From: an uncultured Roseburia sp.
GTDB taxonomy: Bacteria > Bacillota > Clostridia > Lachnospirales > Lachnospiraceae
Assembly (NCBI GenBank): GCA_934292805.1
Contig: CAKQXQ010000010.1
Location: 1-64,000 of the forward strand
Direction of reading: 5' to 3'
DNA length: 64,000 nt
Made by a program: the position numbers and the translations under genes. The notes below the pieces were generated by a model, which worked only from the letters and a program-made list of their open reading frames with translations, was not told where the DNA came from and did no database searches. Positions 41,244 to 49,888 of the stretch are shown here, piece by piece (the first letter of the stretch is position 1; the number at the start of each line of letters is the position of its first letter).

Positions 41244-42446
41244 CTACTTTTTTCCAATATTTTTCTTACTTTCCAATGCTCCCGTCAACGCATATCCTAT
41301 ATTTGCAAACAGTCCTGGCGTGATCGGATTTCTGAGTGGTGAAAATATTTTTTTATATTCATTTTCTTTCTCCAGAACCAGATCTGACAAAATCATTGCC
41401 GAAAGCATTGGTCCTGTCATGCCACCTTTTCCAAATCCGGCTGCCACGTATAAATCCGGTGTGCTTCTGCTATATTGTCCGATATAAGGTCTCTTATCCA
41501 GACTCCGGTAATCCCATGTCTCAAGGCCGTATTGTTCAACACTGCCCGGGAAATACTCTTTTGCAATCTCATTAAGCATATCCCTGCTGTTTCTTCTGAT
41601 TTTGTCTCTGCTGGCTTTTCTGATTCCTGTGTGGTCACCAGCCTCTCCCAGAATCAAATACTCCTGAAAATTCTGTATTCCAAGTCCCAGATTATCTGCT
41701 TCAAAATATATCCCCTGCAGCCTTTTTTTATTTTGGGCAGCCAGCTGATAAGTCTGATACGGACGCAGCTTTAAGCCATAAAATCCCCGCATGTTTATAA
41801 AAGGAAAATGTGTGGCAATAATCACTTTTTCGGCTGTAACGGAGCCGTGTTCTGTCAACGCCAGATATTCTGTCATCTCACGCACTTTGGAATGCTCATA
41901 AATTTTCAGATTTTTGCTGATCCCAGCTGCAAATTTCAGCGGATGAAACTGTGCCTGTGCCGGGAAACGTATTGCTGCTTTTACTTCAAATGGCAAATCC
42001 GTATCTTCCATATACTCTGCATGATAGCCCAGACTGCTCAAAGCCTGTATCTCACTTTCCAGTTTTCTTCTGTCTATGACAGAATAAAGGTAAGAATCTG
42101 TTTCCTTCATATCACATGCGATCACCTTTCCCAGCTCTTTATAGCAGGAAACAGCCTTCAAGTTAGCATTCAGAAATAATTCTGCATTTTCCTGTCCAAG
42201 CTTCTGCAGTATCTTTTCATAAATCAATCCCGGCTGTGCCGTGATCGCCGCAGATGCATTTGCTGTCGCCCCCTGACAGATCGTGTCTTTTTCCAGCAAG
42301 CAGTAATCTGCCCCTGCCTTCTGCAGAAAATAAGCACACAAAATACCTGTCATTCCTCCGCCAATAATTAAAACCTGTGTTCTGATATCTTTTTCCAGTG
42401 CCGGAAATTCCGGCATCCTTACACCTTCTGTCCATAGCGAACCCAT
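41244..42446 (-). CDS. FAD-dependent oxidoreductase (DAO family)
   Basis: The 400-residue flavoenzyme has an N-terminal FAD-binding GGGMTGILCAYFLQKAGADYCLLEKD (Rossmann, about 28-55). The motif GATANASAAITAQ is typical of DadA/GlcD-like amine or hydroxy acid oxidases. The C-terminal FAD contact is YVAAGFGKGGMTGPMLSAMI. The C-terminus lacks the Rieske domain found on some relatives. The substrate is unknown. AGGAGGAG lies just before the ATG. It appears monocistronic, with the 210-bp repeat copy 2 and the palindrome region upstream, so its promoter may lie inside or beside that repeat. Confidence 0.85.
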   Translation of the reverse strand: MGSLWTEGVRMPEFPALEKDIRTQVLIIGGGMTGILCAYFLQKAGADYCLLEKDTICQGATANASAAITAQPGLIYEKILQKLGQENAELFLNANLKAVSCYKELGKVIACDMKETDSYLYSVIDRRKLESEIQALSSLGYHAEYMEDTDLPFEVKAAIRFPAQAQFHPLKFAAGISKNLKIYEHSKVREMTEYLALTEHGSVTAEKVIIATHFPFINMRGFYGLKLRPYQTYQLAAQNKKRLQGIYFEADNLGLGIQNFQEYLILGEAGDHTGIRKASRDKIRRNSRDMLNEIAKEYFPGSVEQYGLETWDYRSLDKRPYIGQYSRSTPDLYVAAGFGKGGMTGPMLSAMILSDLVLEKENEYKKIFSPLRNPITPGLFANIGYALTGALESKKNIGKK

Positions 42447-42483
42447 CTTCTCCTCCTCCCATTCTGCATATATTCAAGGATAA

Positions 42484-42692
42484 TTGCGAAACTCCCCGTA
42501 CTTTTTTTAAATTGTTCAAAATTAACAAAAACATTCAAGACACGCTCTCGCTACGTGTCGCTCGCAACGGTACTAAGAAGCCAGGCACAACCTACCGTTG
42601 TACCAGCCTTCTAAGTGCCGGCGGCTCCCCAGTGTCTTTCATGTCTTTTGTTAATTTTTCACAATTCAATTCAGATTTCTATGAGTTTCGCA
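42484..42692 (-). mobile_element. 210-bp dispersed palindromic element, copy 2 (inverted)
   Basis: It is bounded by TTGCGAAACTC (42484-42494) and GAGTTTCGCA (42683-42692). Relative to copy 1 it is inverted. It keeps CACTGGGGAGC, the 17-nt arms around TTAGAAGG/CTTCTTAG, CGACACGTAGCGAGAGCGTG and the ATTAACAAAA borders. The small inner stem reads ACAAC/GTTGT here and GCGAT/ATCGT in copy 1. It has no ORF. Confidence 0.7.
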
Positions 42693-42703
42693 TTGTCTAT
42701 GAA

Positions 42704-42765
42704 GATTCAGGTGTCAAAAGGTCTGCATTTAAATTTATACTAGCAGACCTTTTGACACCTGAATC
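42704..42765. repeat. GGTGYCAAAAGGT hairpin family, copy b
   Basis: Perfect 23-bp arms (42704-42726 and 42743-42765) with a 16-nt AT loop. The arm contains CAGGTGTCAAAAGGTCTGC. The loop ATTTAAATTTATACTA recurs at 57610-57625 in copy c. No T-tract follows. Confidence 0.8.
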
Positions 42766-42807
42766 CTATGAATATATTATTGGTAGATTTCCCCGATTTA
42801 TTCCCTT

Positions 42808-43290
42808 TTTAAACTACATGGGCAGATTTGAATATTTCTGCAATCGTATCTGCCTGGCATATGCTTTGGGGAATACTTGAAATTCTAGATTTATCAGGTT
42901 TCTTTTTGGTTCTTCCTGATGATTTGTATTTGTTCAAAGATATGCAGTCCACCTTACGTGTCCACTTGCAGCAAACACTTTGTGAGTACATCGTGTGGGC
43001 GTTAATGCTGCTATATAGGCAGAAGAGCGGCTCGAAAATAATCTTAACGAAGTGGTTTTATTTTTGAGCCGCAATAATCAATGCCGATAGCAGCATTTAC
43101 ACCCACCAGAGGTACGAACAGTGTCTGCTGCAAGTGTGCACGTAAGGTGGGCTGCATATCTTTGAATATAAATCATCAGGAAGAATCAAAAAGAAACCTG
43201 ATAAATCTACACAATTTTTGCAAATTTAACCCAAAGCACGTACTAAAAGATACGATTACAGAAATATTGGAATCCGCTTATTTAGTTTGA
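42808..43290. repeat. Imperfect palindrome of ~480 bp (arms ~235 bp)
   Basis: The left arm (about 42808-43042) and the right arm (about 43049-43290) are inverted copies of each other with scattered mismatches and small gaps. Shared blocks include GATTTATCAGGTTTCTTTTT, TTCTTCCTGATGATTT, CAAAGATATGCAG, CACCTTACGTG and AATGCTGCTAT. The centre is GCGGCTC and GAGCCGC around an AT-rich loop. The short ORFs on both strands are mirror images. With the two elements to the left this fills the gap 42447-43377. Confidence 0.8.
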
Positions 43291-43358
43291 TTATCAAAAT
43301 ACTATTGACAAGAGAAATAGAATGCAGTATAGTTTGCAATAGTTTGACTTTCAAATTA
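43283..43358 (+). promoter_or_regulatory. degV promoter flanked by two FabT-like boxes
   Basis: The upstream box is AGTTTGATTATCAAAATA (43284-43301), then come TTGACA (43305-43310), a 17-nt spacer, TATAGT (43328-43333) and a downstream box AGTTTGACTTTCAAATTA (43341-43358). The boxes resemble the MarR-type FabT operator TTTGAnnnTCAAA. The acpP promoter has the same order and spacing. Confidence 0.75.
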
Positions 43359-43377
43359 TTTTAGAATGGAGATTTTT

Positions 43378-44229
43378 ATGAGTTTAAGAATTATTATTGA
43401 CTCTGCCTCTGATCTTACAAAAGAACAGGCAGATGCCCTGCATTTAGACTTTTTACCTTTAAAGACAATTTTCGGAGAAGAAGAATTTCTTGACGGCATT
43501 ACTTTAAATCATGAACAGTTTTATGAAAAACTGATTGAAAGTGACTGTATGCCTACAACAAGCCAGGTTTCTCCGCATGATTTTGAGCAGGTATATGAAG
43601 ATGTAAAAAAGAATGGTGATACTGCTGTCGTTATCACACTTTCCGGTAAGCTTTCCGGAACATATCAAAGTGCCCATATTGCATTAGAAGGCTATGAAGA
43701 TTGTGTTACGATCGTAGACAGTGAAAATGTATGCCTTGGTGAACAGATTCTTGTTATGTATGCCTGCAGGCTTCGGGATGCTGGTGCCACAGCCACTGAG
43801 ATTGCTGATACATTAAACAGCAAGAAAAAAACAGTGCGTACGGTTGCACTTCTTGACACACTGGAATATTTAAAACGTGGTGGAAGGATTTCAAAAACAG
43901 CAGCACTTGCCGGTAATTTACTTTCCATTAAACCGGTCATTGCGATTGAAAATGGTGAAGTTGCAATTCTTGGCAAAGCACGCGGTTCCAAAAATGGCTG
44001 CAATATGTTAAGAGAAGAGATCACAAAGTATCATGGCATTGATTTTTCCATGCCGGTCTGCCTTGGATATACCGGACTGGATGATAAGCTTCTGCAAAAG
44101 TATATAAAAGACAACTCTGATCTCTGGGTTTCCAAAGTAGATAATCTTCCGATCAGTTCCATTGGAAGTACGATTGGAACACATACAGGTCCAGGTGGAA
44201 TCTGCGTTTCCTTTTTCAGTGCAGAGTAA
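43378..44229 (+). CDS. DegV family fatty acid-binding protein (FakB-like)
   Basis: The 283-residue protein belongs to the DegV fold, whose members bind a fatty acid and present it to the kinase FakA for phosphorylation and entry into phospholipids. The N-terminal IIIDSASDLTKEQA, the fatty acid pocket motif MPTTSQVSPHDF, VVITLSGKLSGTYQSAH and LKRGGRISKTAALAGNLLSIKPVI are conserved; the end is IGTHTGPGGICVSFF. The start at 43378 has ATGGAG upstream. Its promoter carries the same two operator boxes as the fab operon, which suits a FakB. No fakA gene is in the window. Confidence 0.9.
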   Translation: MSLRIIIDSASDLTKEQADALHLDFLPLKTIFGEEEFLDGITLNHEQFYEKLIESDCMPTTSQVSPHDFEQVYEDVKKNGDTAVVITLSGKLSGTYQSAHIALEGYEDCVTIVDSENVCLGEQILVMYACRLRDAGATATEIADTLNSKKKTVRTVALLDTLEYLKRGGRISKTAALAGNLLSIKPVIAIENGEVAILGKARGSKNGCNMLREEITKYHGIDFSMPVCLGYTGLDDKLLQKYIKDNSDLWVSKVDNLPISSIGSTIGTHTGPGGICVSFFSAE

Positions 44230-44245
44230 TTTTCTATCATATAAA

Positions 44246-44310
44246 AAGTCCCAGCATAAATAATCTGAAAAACTGGTCAGATTTCTTATGCTGGGACTTC
44301 TTTTTTTATT
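44246..44310. terminator. Bidirectional terminator between degV and the SseB-like gene
   Basis: AAGTCCCAGCATA / TATGCTGGGACTT, with an inner AATCTG/CAGATT stem, is followed by CTTTTTTTATT on the plus strand. It serves the convergent genes degV and sseB-like. Confidence 0.85.
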
Positions 44311-44336
44311 CATTTGTTCCTGATCGGGTCAGTCTG

Positions 44337-45242
44337 TCAGCTTGTAATCTCTCCCGGATTCTTAGCAAGATTCATGACTTCCTGTAATTCGGCTCCTTCA
44401 ACCGGTGCATTTCCATAACTGATATGCTTACCATCTTCTCCAATGCCTCCAAGAAGACGTACATCTTTCTCTTTGGTCATCTCAATTGTGTAGTAATGTG
44501 CTTCATCCTTCTTAGGATTGTAAGTAATATATACACGGTAGCAAAGTGGCGGAACAAGTCCATTATCCGGGAAATCTACACGGATCAGTGTCAGTTCCTC
44601 TGAGATATCCAGTGCCATAACAGAATAATCATCTTCTGAATATGGATAGAGCTTAGGCTCTTTGAACGCTGCAGCAAAGATTTCATTCACAAACGCTTCT
44701 TTTTCATCACACAACCTGTTTACAAACTCTGCCTTTTCTGTATAAAGACGCTTTGGAATAATAGAAAATTCTGTCTGATTTTTCACAAATGCCTGAAACT
44801 GCTGTGGTGTCATCTTAACCTGCTTTGGCGGTTCCTTGGCCATTTTCTCATCTGCCTCATGCAGCTTCTGTACAAGTTCTATTTTCAATACGAGATTATC
44901 TGTAAATGGATTAATGACCATGCCGGATAATTTCAAATTCGGATTTGCTGCCACACTGTTGCATGCCGGGAATGGCATGCTTAATAATGCCTGGCTTTTT
45001 GGAGCTTTTTCCATCTGTGCTTTGGACGTATATACTACAAAAAACTGTTCACCGGAGCCACTTTTCAAAAAGCACGGTACTGGCTTATCAGGTGCCTGTA
45101 ACATTGCAGGAACAAGCAGTTTTGTCGGGCGTAACAGGTTTAATACTGTTGTAAGGTTTTCCTTTGTATTCTCCTTTGCATATTCCCTGATCGCCTCTTC
45201 AAGCTTGTCATTCGTTATCTCGATCGTCATTTTCTCTTCCAT
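44337..45242 (-). CDS. SseB-domain protein
   Basis: The 301-residue soluble protein has an N-terminal SseB-like domain (about 30-130: LLVPAMLQAPDKPVPCFLKSGSGEQFFVVYTSKAQME and VINPFTDNLVL). The C-terminal half (about 150-295) resembles the enhanced-serine-sensitivity SseB C-terminal region, including VDFPDNGLVPPLCYRVYITYNPKKDEAHYYTIEMTKE. The biochemical function of such proteins in Firmicutes is unknown. There is no signal peptide. The ATG at 45242 has AAAGGA 10 nt upstream; a second ATG four codons in is possible. It appears monocistronic. Confidence 0.8.
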   Translation of the reverse strand: MEEKMTIEITNDKLEEAIREYAKENTKENLTTVLNLLRPTKLLVPAMLQAPDKPVPCFLKSGSGEQFFVVYTSKAQMEKAPKSQALLSMPFPACNSVAANPNLKLSGMVINPFTDNLVLKIELVQKLHEADEKMAKEPPKQVKMTPQQFQAFVKNQTEFSIIPKRLYTEKAEFVNRLCDEKEAFVNEIFAAAFKEPKLYPYSEDDYSVMALDISEELTLIRVDFPDNGLVPPLCYRVYITYNPKKDEAHYYTIEMTKEKDVRLLGGIGEDGKHISYGNAPVEGAELQEVMNLAKNPGEITS

Positions 45243-45372
45243 AATATAAATGTCCTTTCCTGTCGCCGTCGGGCGGATTCGCCAGATTCACAGCCCGTAA
45301 CTTTCGTGATCTGCCTGCCCTTATGTAAGTATTATAATATTAACACATCACACATATATTTGAAATATTTAA

Positions 45373-46062
45373 TTACAGCTGCTCTAACAGCCCCGGCAAT
45401 TCCGAAAGACTTCGGATAGAATAATCCGGCTGTGCTGCTATGCCTTCTGTCGTCTTTTCATGCGGATTAAACCAGATTGTCTTTAATCCAGCGTTTTTTC
45501 CACCCAGGATATCAGAGCTTAAGCTGTCGCCTACCATAACGGTTTCTTCCAGTTTAAAATCCGGAATGTGTGCAAAACAATACTCAAAAAAGTTCTTATC
45601 CGGCTTATGAAAACCTATTTTTTTTGAAATAAAAAAATCATCAAAATATGGTTTGATCCCTGATTCTTCAATCCGCCTTTTCTGTACTTCATAGGTTCCG
45701 TTAGAAGCTGCATATAGCCGATATTTTCCATGAAGCTGTTGCAGCAGTTCCATCGCGCCGTCTATTTTCTCATGTTCGAACGCAAGGTTTTTCTCATAAC
45801 GCTTTGCAGTCTCCTCCGGTGATGCCACGATACCGAATTCTTCAAAAAAGATCCGGTAACGGTTTATTTTCACCTGCTCCTGTGTAAGTTCTCCTAATTC
45901 CAGTAACTTCCACTGTGAAAGATTGATCTCACTGTATCTGGCCAGTCTGTCTTCGGTTGGTTCGATTCCTTCAGACAACAATGCTTTTTTGAGTGCCGCA
46001 TGCTCTGCTGCATGAAAATCGAGAATGGTATCATCAAGATCTAATAAAATGGTCGTTATCAT
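45373..46062 (-). CDS. YjjG-like HAD hydrolase (noncanonical nucleotidase)
   Basis: The 229-residue haloacid dehalogenase phosphatase has motif I LLDLDDTILDF (nucleophile and acid Asp pair), motif II AASNG, the Lys of motif III in SKKIGFHKP and motif IV VGDSLSSDILGGKNAG. A helical cap lies between motifs I and II. The pattern NLSQWKLLELGELTQEQVKINRY resembles YjjG/YfnB nucleotidases that remove noncanonical pyrimidine monophosphates. I prefer the start at 46062 after AGGAAG. The frame open to 46086 has no SD and nearly abuts the glucokinase stop. It is co-transcribed with glk. Confidence 0.85.
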   Translation of the reverse strand: MITTILLDLDDTILDFHAAEHAALKKALLSEGIEPTEDRLARYSEINLSQWKLLELGELTQEQVKINRYRIFFEEFGIVASPEETAKRYEKNLAFEHEKIDGAMELLQQLHGKYRLYAASNGTYEVQKRRIEESGIKPYFDDFFISKKIGFHKPDKNFFEYCFAHIPDFKLEETVMVGDSLSSDILGGKNAGLKTIWFNPHEKTTEGIAAQPDYSIRSLSELPGLLEQL

Positions 46063-46087
46063 TGGTCTTCCTGTTCTATCTGTCATC

Positions 46088-47026
46088 TTAATCTAATAAC
46101 ATCTCAACACATCCATACATACCTGCATCGTTTCCCAAATCTGCCAGTGCAAATTTTGTATCACGGCAAGCCATGAAGGATGTCTCTACATAGTGTTTTT
46201 TAATATTATCCAGTAAGATCTCACCTGCTTTGGAAACACCGCCACCGATAACGATGATCTCAGGATTTACAACACATGCGATATTGGAAAGTGTGGAGCC
46301 TAAAATCTTGCACACTTCATCTACCAGTCCAAGTGCGATCGCATCCCCGGCCTTTGCCGCATCAAATACGTCTTTTGCAGTAAGATTCTCAATCGCACGG
46401 ATTGTTGTGTCTTCTGTTGTCTTGGCAAGCTTTCTCTTAGCGAGACGAACGATACCGGTTGCTGATGTATACTGCTCCAGACATCCATACTGTCCACAGT
46501 TACATGCTTCGATCTCATCATTATTCACAGTGATATGTCCAATCTCACCACCGGCTCCGTTGAAACCGGCTACGATCTTGCCATCAACAATGATTCCACC
46601 GCCAACACCTGTTCCGAGTGTTACCATGATCACATCTTTGGAGCCTTTTGCTCCACCCTGCCACATTTCACCAAGTGCAGCAACGTTTGCATCATTTCCA
46701 ACTTTTACTTTCAATCCTGTGAGACTTTCTAACTCCTCAGCTACATTTACAACACCCCATCCGAGGTTTACACAACGATGGACGATTCCCTGGCTGTCAA
46801 CCGGTCCCGGAACACCAATTCCGATTCCCTGAACTTCATCTTTGCTGATGGCTTCCTGTGCCAGTTTATTATCAACTGCTTTTGCAACATCTGATAAAAT
46901 GGATTCTCCGTTATTCTCTGTGTTTGTCTTGATCTCCCATTTATCAAGCATTTTGCCTGTTGTTTCAAAAAAACCGATTTTGCAGGTTGTTCCGCCAATG
47001 TCTACTCCAAATGCATATTTTTTCAT
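46088..47026 (-). CDS. glk: ROK family glucokinase
   Basis: The 312-residue kinase phosphorylates glucose at C6 with ATP. The N-terminal phosphate motif is FGVDIGGTTCKIGFFE, and the sugar-binding region is VGNDANVAALGEMWQG. The ROK signature with zinc ligands reads GEIGHITV...CNCGQYGCLEQY. The second phosphate motif is VIGGGVSKAG. The length and the CNCGxxGCLE motif match Firmicutes GlcK. GGAGAATC precedes the ATG. It lies upstream of the YjjG-like gene in a short operon. ROK repressors have an added helix-turn-helix, which is absent here. Confidence 0.93.
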   Translation of the reverse strand: MKKYAFGVDIGGTTCKIGFFETTGKMLDKWEIKTNTENNGESILSDVAKAVDNKLAQEAISKDEVQGIGIGVPGPVDSQGIVHRCVNLGWGVVNVAEELESLTGLKVKVGNDANVAALGEMWQGGAKGSKDVIMVTLGTGVGGGIIVDGKIVAGFNGAGGEIGHITVNNDEIEACNCGQYGCLEQYTSATGIVRLAKRKLAKTTEDTTIRAIENLTAKDVFDAAKAGDAIALGLVDEVCKILGSTLSNIACVVNPEIIVIGGGVSKAGEILLDNIKKHYVETSFMACRDTKFALADLGNDAGMYGCVEMLLD

Positions 47027-47174
47027 GATTCATTCTCCTGATTCTTTATATTTATATTGGATATATCGTATATCCCTGACTACATTTCTTTAATCATAAC
47101 TTTTCACAATTTATCTGTCAATGTAATTATTTGCAGTGAAAATTTTTATAAATTCCAACCGTATCATCTGTATT

Positions 47175-48761
47175 TCAAACAGGCAGCTCCACTTTATGAT
47201 AAGAGATCCCCAACTTATTCAGTAATTCCATTTCCCTTTTCTGACAGGTGAATATCAAAATCTGGTTTCCAAGCTTTCCCAATGTTTTTAACGTGTACAG
47301 TAAACGTTCATCATCATACATGGCAAAAGCCTCATCCAAAAGAATCGGCAGCTGTTCCTCCTTTGTTACGACATTGCCAACTGCAATACGAAGTGCCAGA
47401 TAAATCTGCTCTAATGTTCCCCGGCTTAATGCCTCAGGCACTACTTCCCTGCCCTCGGTCTGCACAGACAGACGTCCTTTTTCATTCAGCCGGACACTGT
47501 CATACTTTCCTGCTGTAAATAAAGAAACCATCCTTGAGATCTCCTCATTCAGCATATCTTCCATCTGCTCATAATAGCTTTTTGAAATTCTTAGGATCTC
47601 ATCGCAGGCCATCTGAAGTGCCAGGATATCTTCCTCACGCCTTCTCATACTCTCTGTTCTGGCACAGCTTTTTTGTATCTCTTCTTCTATATTAAAAAGT
47701 CGTGTTTCTTTTTCCTGCAGGGTGTCTCTCAGATCTGAAATCACATGCTGCAGCATATTCTGGTCCGGTTCTTCCCCGGAAGTATCTCCCTGACCGTTCT
47801 CCTCCTTAGAACTCTCCCCTGTGCGTTCTGTTTCATTCTGCTTTCTTATTCTCATGCCAAAGCAAAACAGGATCAAAGCAAATACCAGAGACACGATCAC
47901 TCTCATCCAATTCGTCTGCCCCGCAAAAACCTCTGCAAGGACAAGAACAAACATAATGATGATTACCGGAAAGAATAGCAGTATACTGTCCGTATTCCCC
48001 CTGCTCTTTTTTCGGATGCCATGATTTTTTGATTCTTTTTCTGCTGCTTCTTTCGTATATTGCTTCTTCTCTTCTATACTTTGCAGCTCTCTTTCGTATT
48101 TTGATACCGTCTGCCGGAATCCTTCACATTCTTCCTCGAGCATTCTTTTCTCGATCCCAAGCCTCTCTGCTTTCACATTCTGCTCTCTGATCTTCGAATC
48201 CTGAATTTTTTGCAATTCTTTTTTCCTTGCAAGAAGTGCCGCAGCGGCATCGGTAACAGGCACACTGCCATCGGTTCCGTCGGTCGCCCTTGCAAGATAC
48301 TCTGAAAGCATTTCTGACATCTTTGCTCCCGTTGCCGCACCTGACTGTGGGATGTCATATGTTGACTCGTATGTTTCTCCTGTCACACCTCCAAGCAGCA
48401 TGGCAAGATCACCATATGCAACCGACAATTCTTCCCCATCTCCCTCGTTACGCAGATAATCTTTCTTCTCTTTTGAATAAAAATTTCTTTCCAGATAAAA
48501 AGATTCGCTTCCAACGGAAAACTTTAACGCACCGGAATAAAAGGAGGAAGCGTGCCATGGCTCATACTGGTTGTAATCCGAAGCCGCCGCCACTCTTCCT
48601 CTTCCTTTTTCCATTCCGAATAACATCGATTTCAAAAAAGTATGTAATGTCGTTTTTCCTGATTCATTTCTTCCATAGATCACATTGATCCCAGGTTCAA
48701 ATGTGATCGTTTTGTTTTGTAATTTCCCAAAATTAAATATTTTCGCTTCTTTTATCTGCAT
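47175..48761 (-). CDS. SbcC/YhaN-like ATPase, short form with two membrane helices
   Basis: The 528-residue SMC/RecF-type ATPase has an N-terminal half with IFNFGKLQNKTITF and the P-loop GRNESGKTT (about 30-38). A coiled coil (~175-250) is broken by two predicted membrane helices (about 259-279 and 285-303), and a second coiled coil follows. The C-terminal half carries the ABC signature LSRGTLEQIYLALRIAVGN and Walker B LPILLDEAFAMYDD. SbcC and YhaN proteins are usually far longer (about 900-1000). It overlaps the SbcD-like gene by 10 nt and surely acts with it, probably in DNA end processing close to the membrane. Confidence 0.85.
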   Translation of the reverse strand: MQIKEAKIFNFGKLQNKTITFEPGINVIYGRNESGKTTLHTFLKSMLFGMEKGRGRVAAASDYNQYEPWHASSFYSGALKFSVGSESFYLERNFYSKEKKDYLRNEGDGEELSVAYGDLAMLLGGVTGETYESTYDIPQSGAATGAKMSEMLSEYLARATDGTDGSVPVTDAAAALLARKKELQKIQDSKIREQNVKAERLGIEKRMLEEECEGFRQTVSKYERELQSIEEKKQYTKEAAEKESKNHGIRKKSRGNTDSILLFFPVIIIMFVLVLAEVFAGQTNWMRVIVSLVFALILFCFGMRIRKQNETERTGESSKEENGQGDTSGEEPDQNMLQHVISDLRDTLQEKETRLFNIEEEIQKSCARTESMRRREEDILALQMACDEILRISKSYYEQMEDMLNEEISRMVSLFTAGKYDSVRLNEKGRLSVQTEGREVVPEALSRGTLEQIYLALRIAVGNVVTKEEQLPILLDEAFAMYDDERLLYTLKTLGKLGNQILIFTCQKREMELLNKLGISYHKVELPV

Positions 48762-49807
48762 ATCTGATTTCCTAACAAGGCTTCCACTCCATATTCCAGT
48801 GCTTTTGCAGCAATCGGATCCGCTTTCTTTTGCATTTCCAGAATATATGCTCCCAGAAGTGCATTCTCATGTTCCTCATATAATTTTTCATAATTATAAT
48901 CGGGAACCAGAGATTCCGTAACAGAAACGATCCTGTCTTCTTTTTCTATTTTTTCCAGATCGATTTTCAGATCCGGATCGGCTCTTCCCTGCAAAGTCAG
49001 GCAAAAATACCGGTAAGCCGGCTGCGATGCAGCCAGCTCCCGGATTTCGCTGTATAAATCATATTCCGTTGTCCCTGGTGTTACCCGGATAATCTCGTGA
49101 CAATATTCACAATTTTTGATAGAGAAAAAGGCAGTCTCGCAATGCTCCTTATCCATATCGATCATCCAGTATCCATGCGGTCCGATATCACCACAATCTG
49201 TCGGTTCCAATGAACCCGCCATTACCGCACGCTTTCCGGCAAGATATCCGGCCTTGTGGATATGTCCGGCCGCCACATAATCAAATCCGTTTTTCAATAT
49301 CTTTTCCGCTGAAAACGGAATGTGCTTTTCATCACCGCCATGTGCCAAAAGCACATTGATCCGGCTCTTATTCTGCGGTCTGACCTCATCATAGAGCGGT
49401 TGTTTTATCTCTCTTTGCCAATAGCTGAGTCCATAAAATGTCACATTCTGCTCTGGAAAATCAAAACAGGTGATCTCCTCCATTGGGAAAAAGTATACAT
49501 TATCCGGAAAGTCACTGGTTCTGTAGTAAGAATTCTGCTGGATATAATCATGATTTCCTGCCATCATAATTACTTTGGTATCCGGTATTTTCTGAAAAAG
49601 TCCAAAAACTTCCTTTAATTCTCTCTTCAACGGCTGTTTATGAAACAGATCCCCTGAGATCAGAAGAAAATCCACTTTTTCTTTTGCAGCGGTCTTTATC
49701 ACTCCTGCAAAAGAATCCCAGATTTCCTGTGCCCTTCTTTCACTCCATGGCTTACCTGCATCCGGTCTGACACCAAGATGCACATCCGATATATGTATAA
49801 CCTTCAT
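48752..49807 (-). CDS. SbcD/YhaO-like metallophosphoesterase (exonuclease)
   Basis: The 351-residue protein belongs to the Mre11/SbcD nuclease family. Metal-binding motifs run in order: HISDVHLG, LLISGDLFH, MAGNHDY, then the His residues in LLAHGGDE and AAGHIHKAG. The C-terminal ~100 residues form the capping/ATPase-binding region. I place the start at 49807 (MKVIHISDVH), 4 nt after the AGGAGGATT of the repeat element; the frame open to 49888 translates the repeat only. It overlaps the downstream ATPase gene and lies 82 nt after fabH, so it may be read from the fab operon too. Confidence 0.92.
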   Translation of the reverse strand: MKVIHISDVHLGVRPDAGKPWSERRAQEIWDSFAGVIKTAAKEKVDFLLISGDLFHKQPLKRELKEVFGLFQKIPDTKVIMMAGNHDYIQQNSYYRTSDFPDNVYFFPMEEITCFDFPEQNVTFYGLSYWQREIKQPLYDEVRPQNKSRINVLLAHGGDEKHIPFSAEKILKNGFDYVAAGHIHKAGYLAGKRAVMAGSLEPTDCGDIGPHGYWMIDMDKEHCETAFFSIKNCEYCHEIIRVTPGTTEYDLYSEIRELAASQPAYRYFCLTLQGRADPDLKIDLEKIEKEDRIVSVTESLVPDYNYEKLYEEHENALLGAYILEMQKKADPIAAKALEYGVEALLGNQICR

Positions 49808-49873
49808 AATCCTCCTTGTTTTGCGAAGCAAAATCCGAACCCGCTGGTGAGGAGAGGATTTAGTCTCCTTGTT
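49808..49873 (-). repeat. SD-flanked hairpin element, copy D (before the sbcD-like gene)
   Basis: Minus strand: AACAAGGAGAC, TAAATCCTCTCC, a variable middle, the hairpin TTTTGC-TTC-GCAAAA, then AACAAGGAGGATT and the ATG. It has the same order as copies A to C. Confidence 0.8.
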
Positions 49874-49888
49874 ATGCCAATGCTGCAT

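Noticed and set aside
42809..43290. Two small ORFs with similar peptides on opposite strands
   Set aside because: They are mirror images created by the palindrome. Neither has an SD or a known domain.
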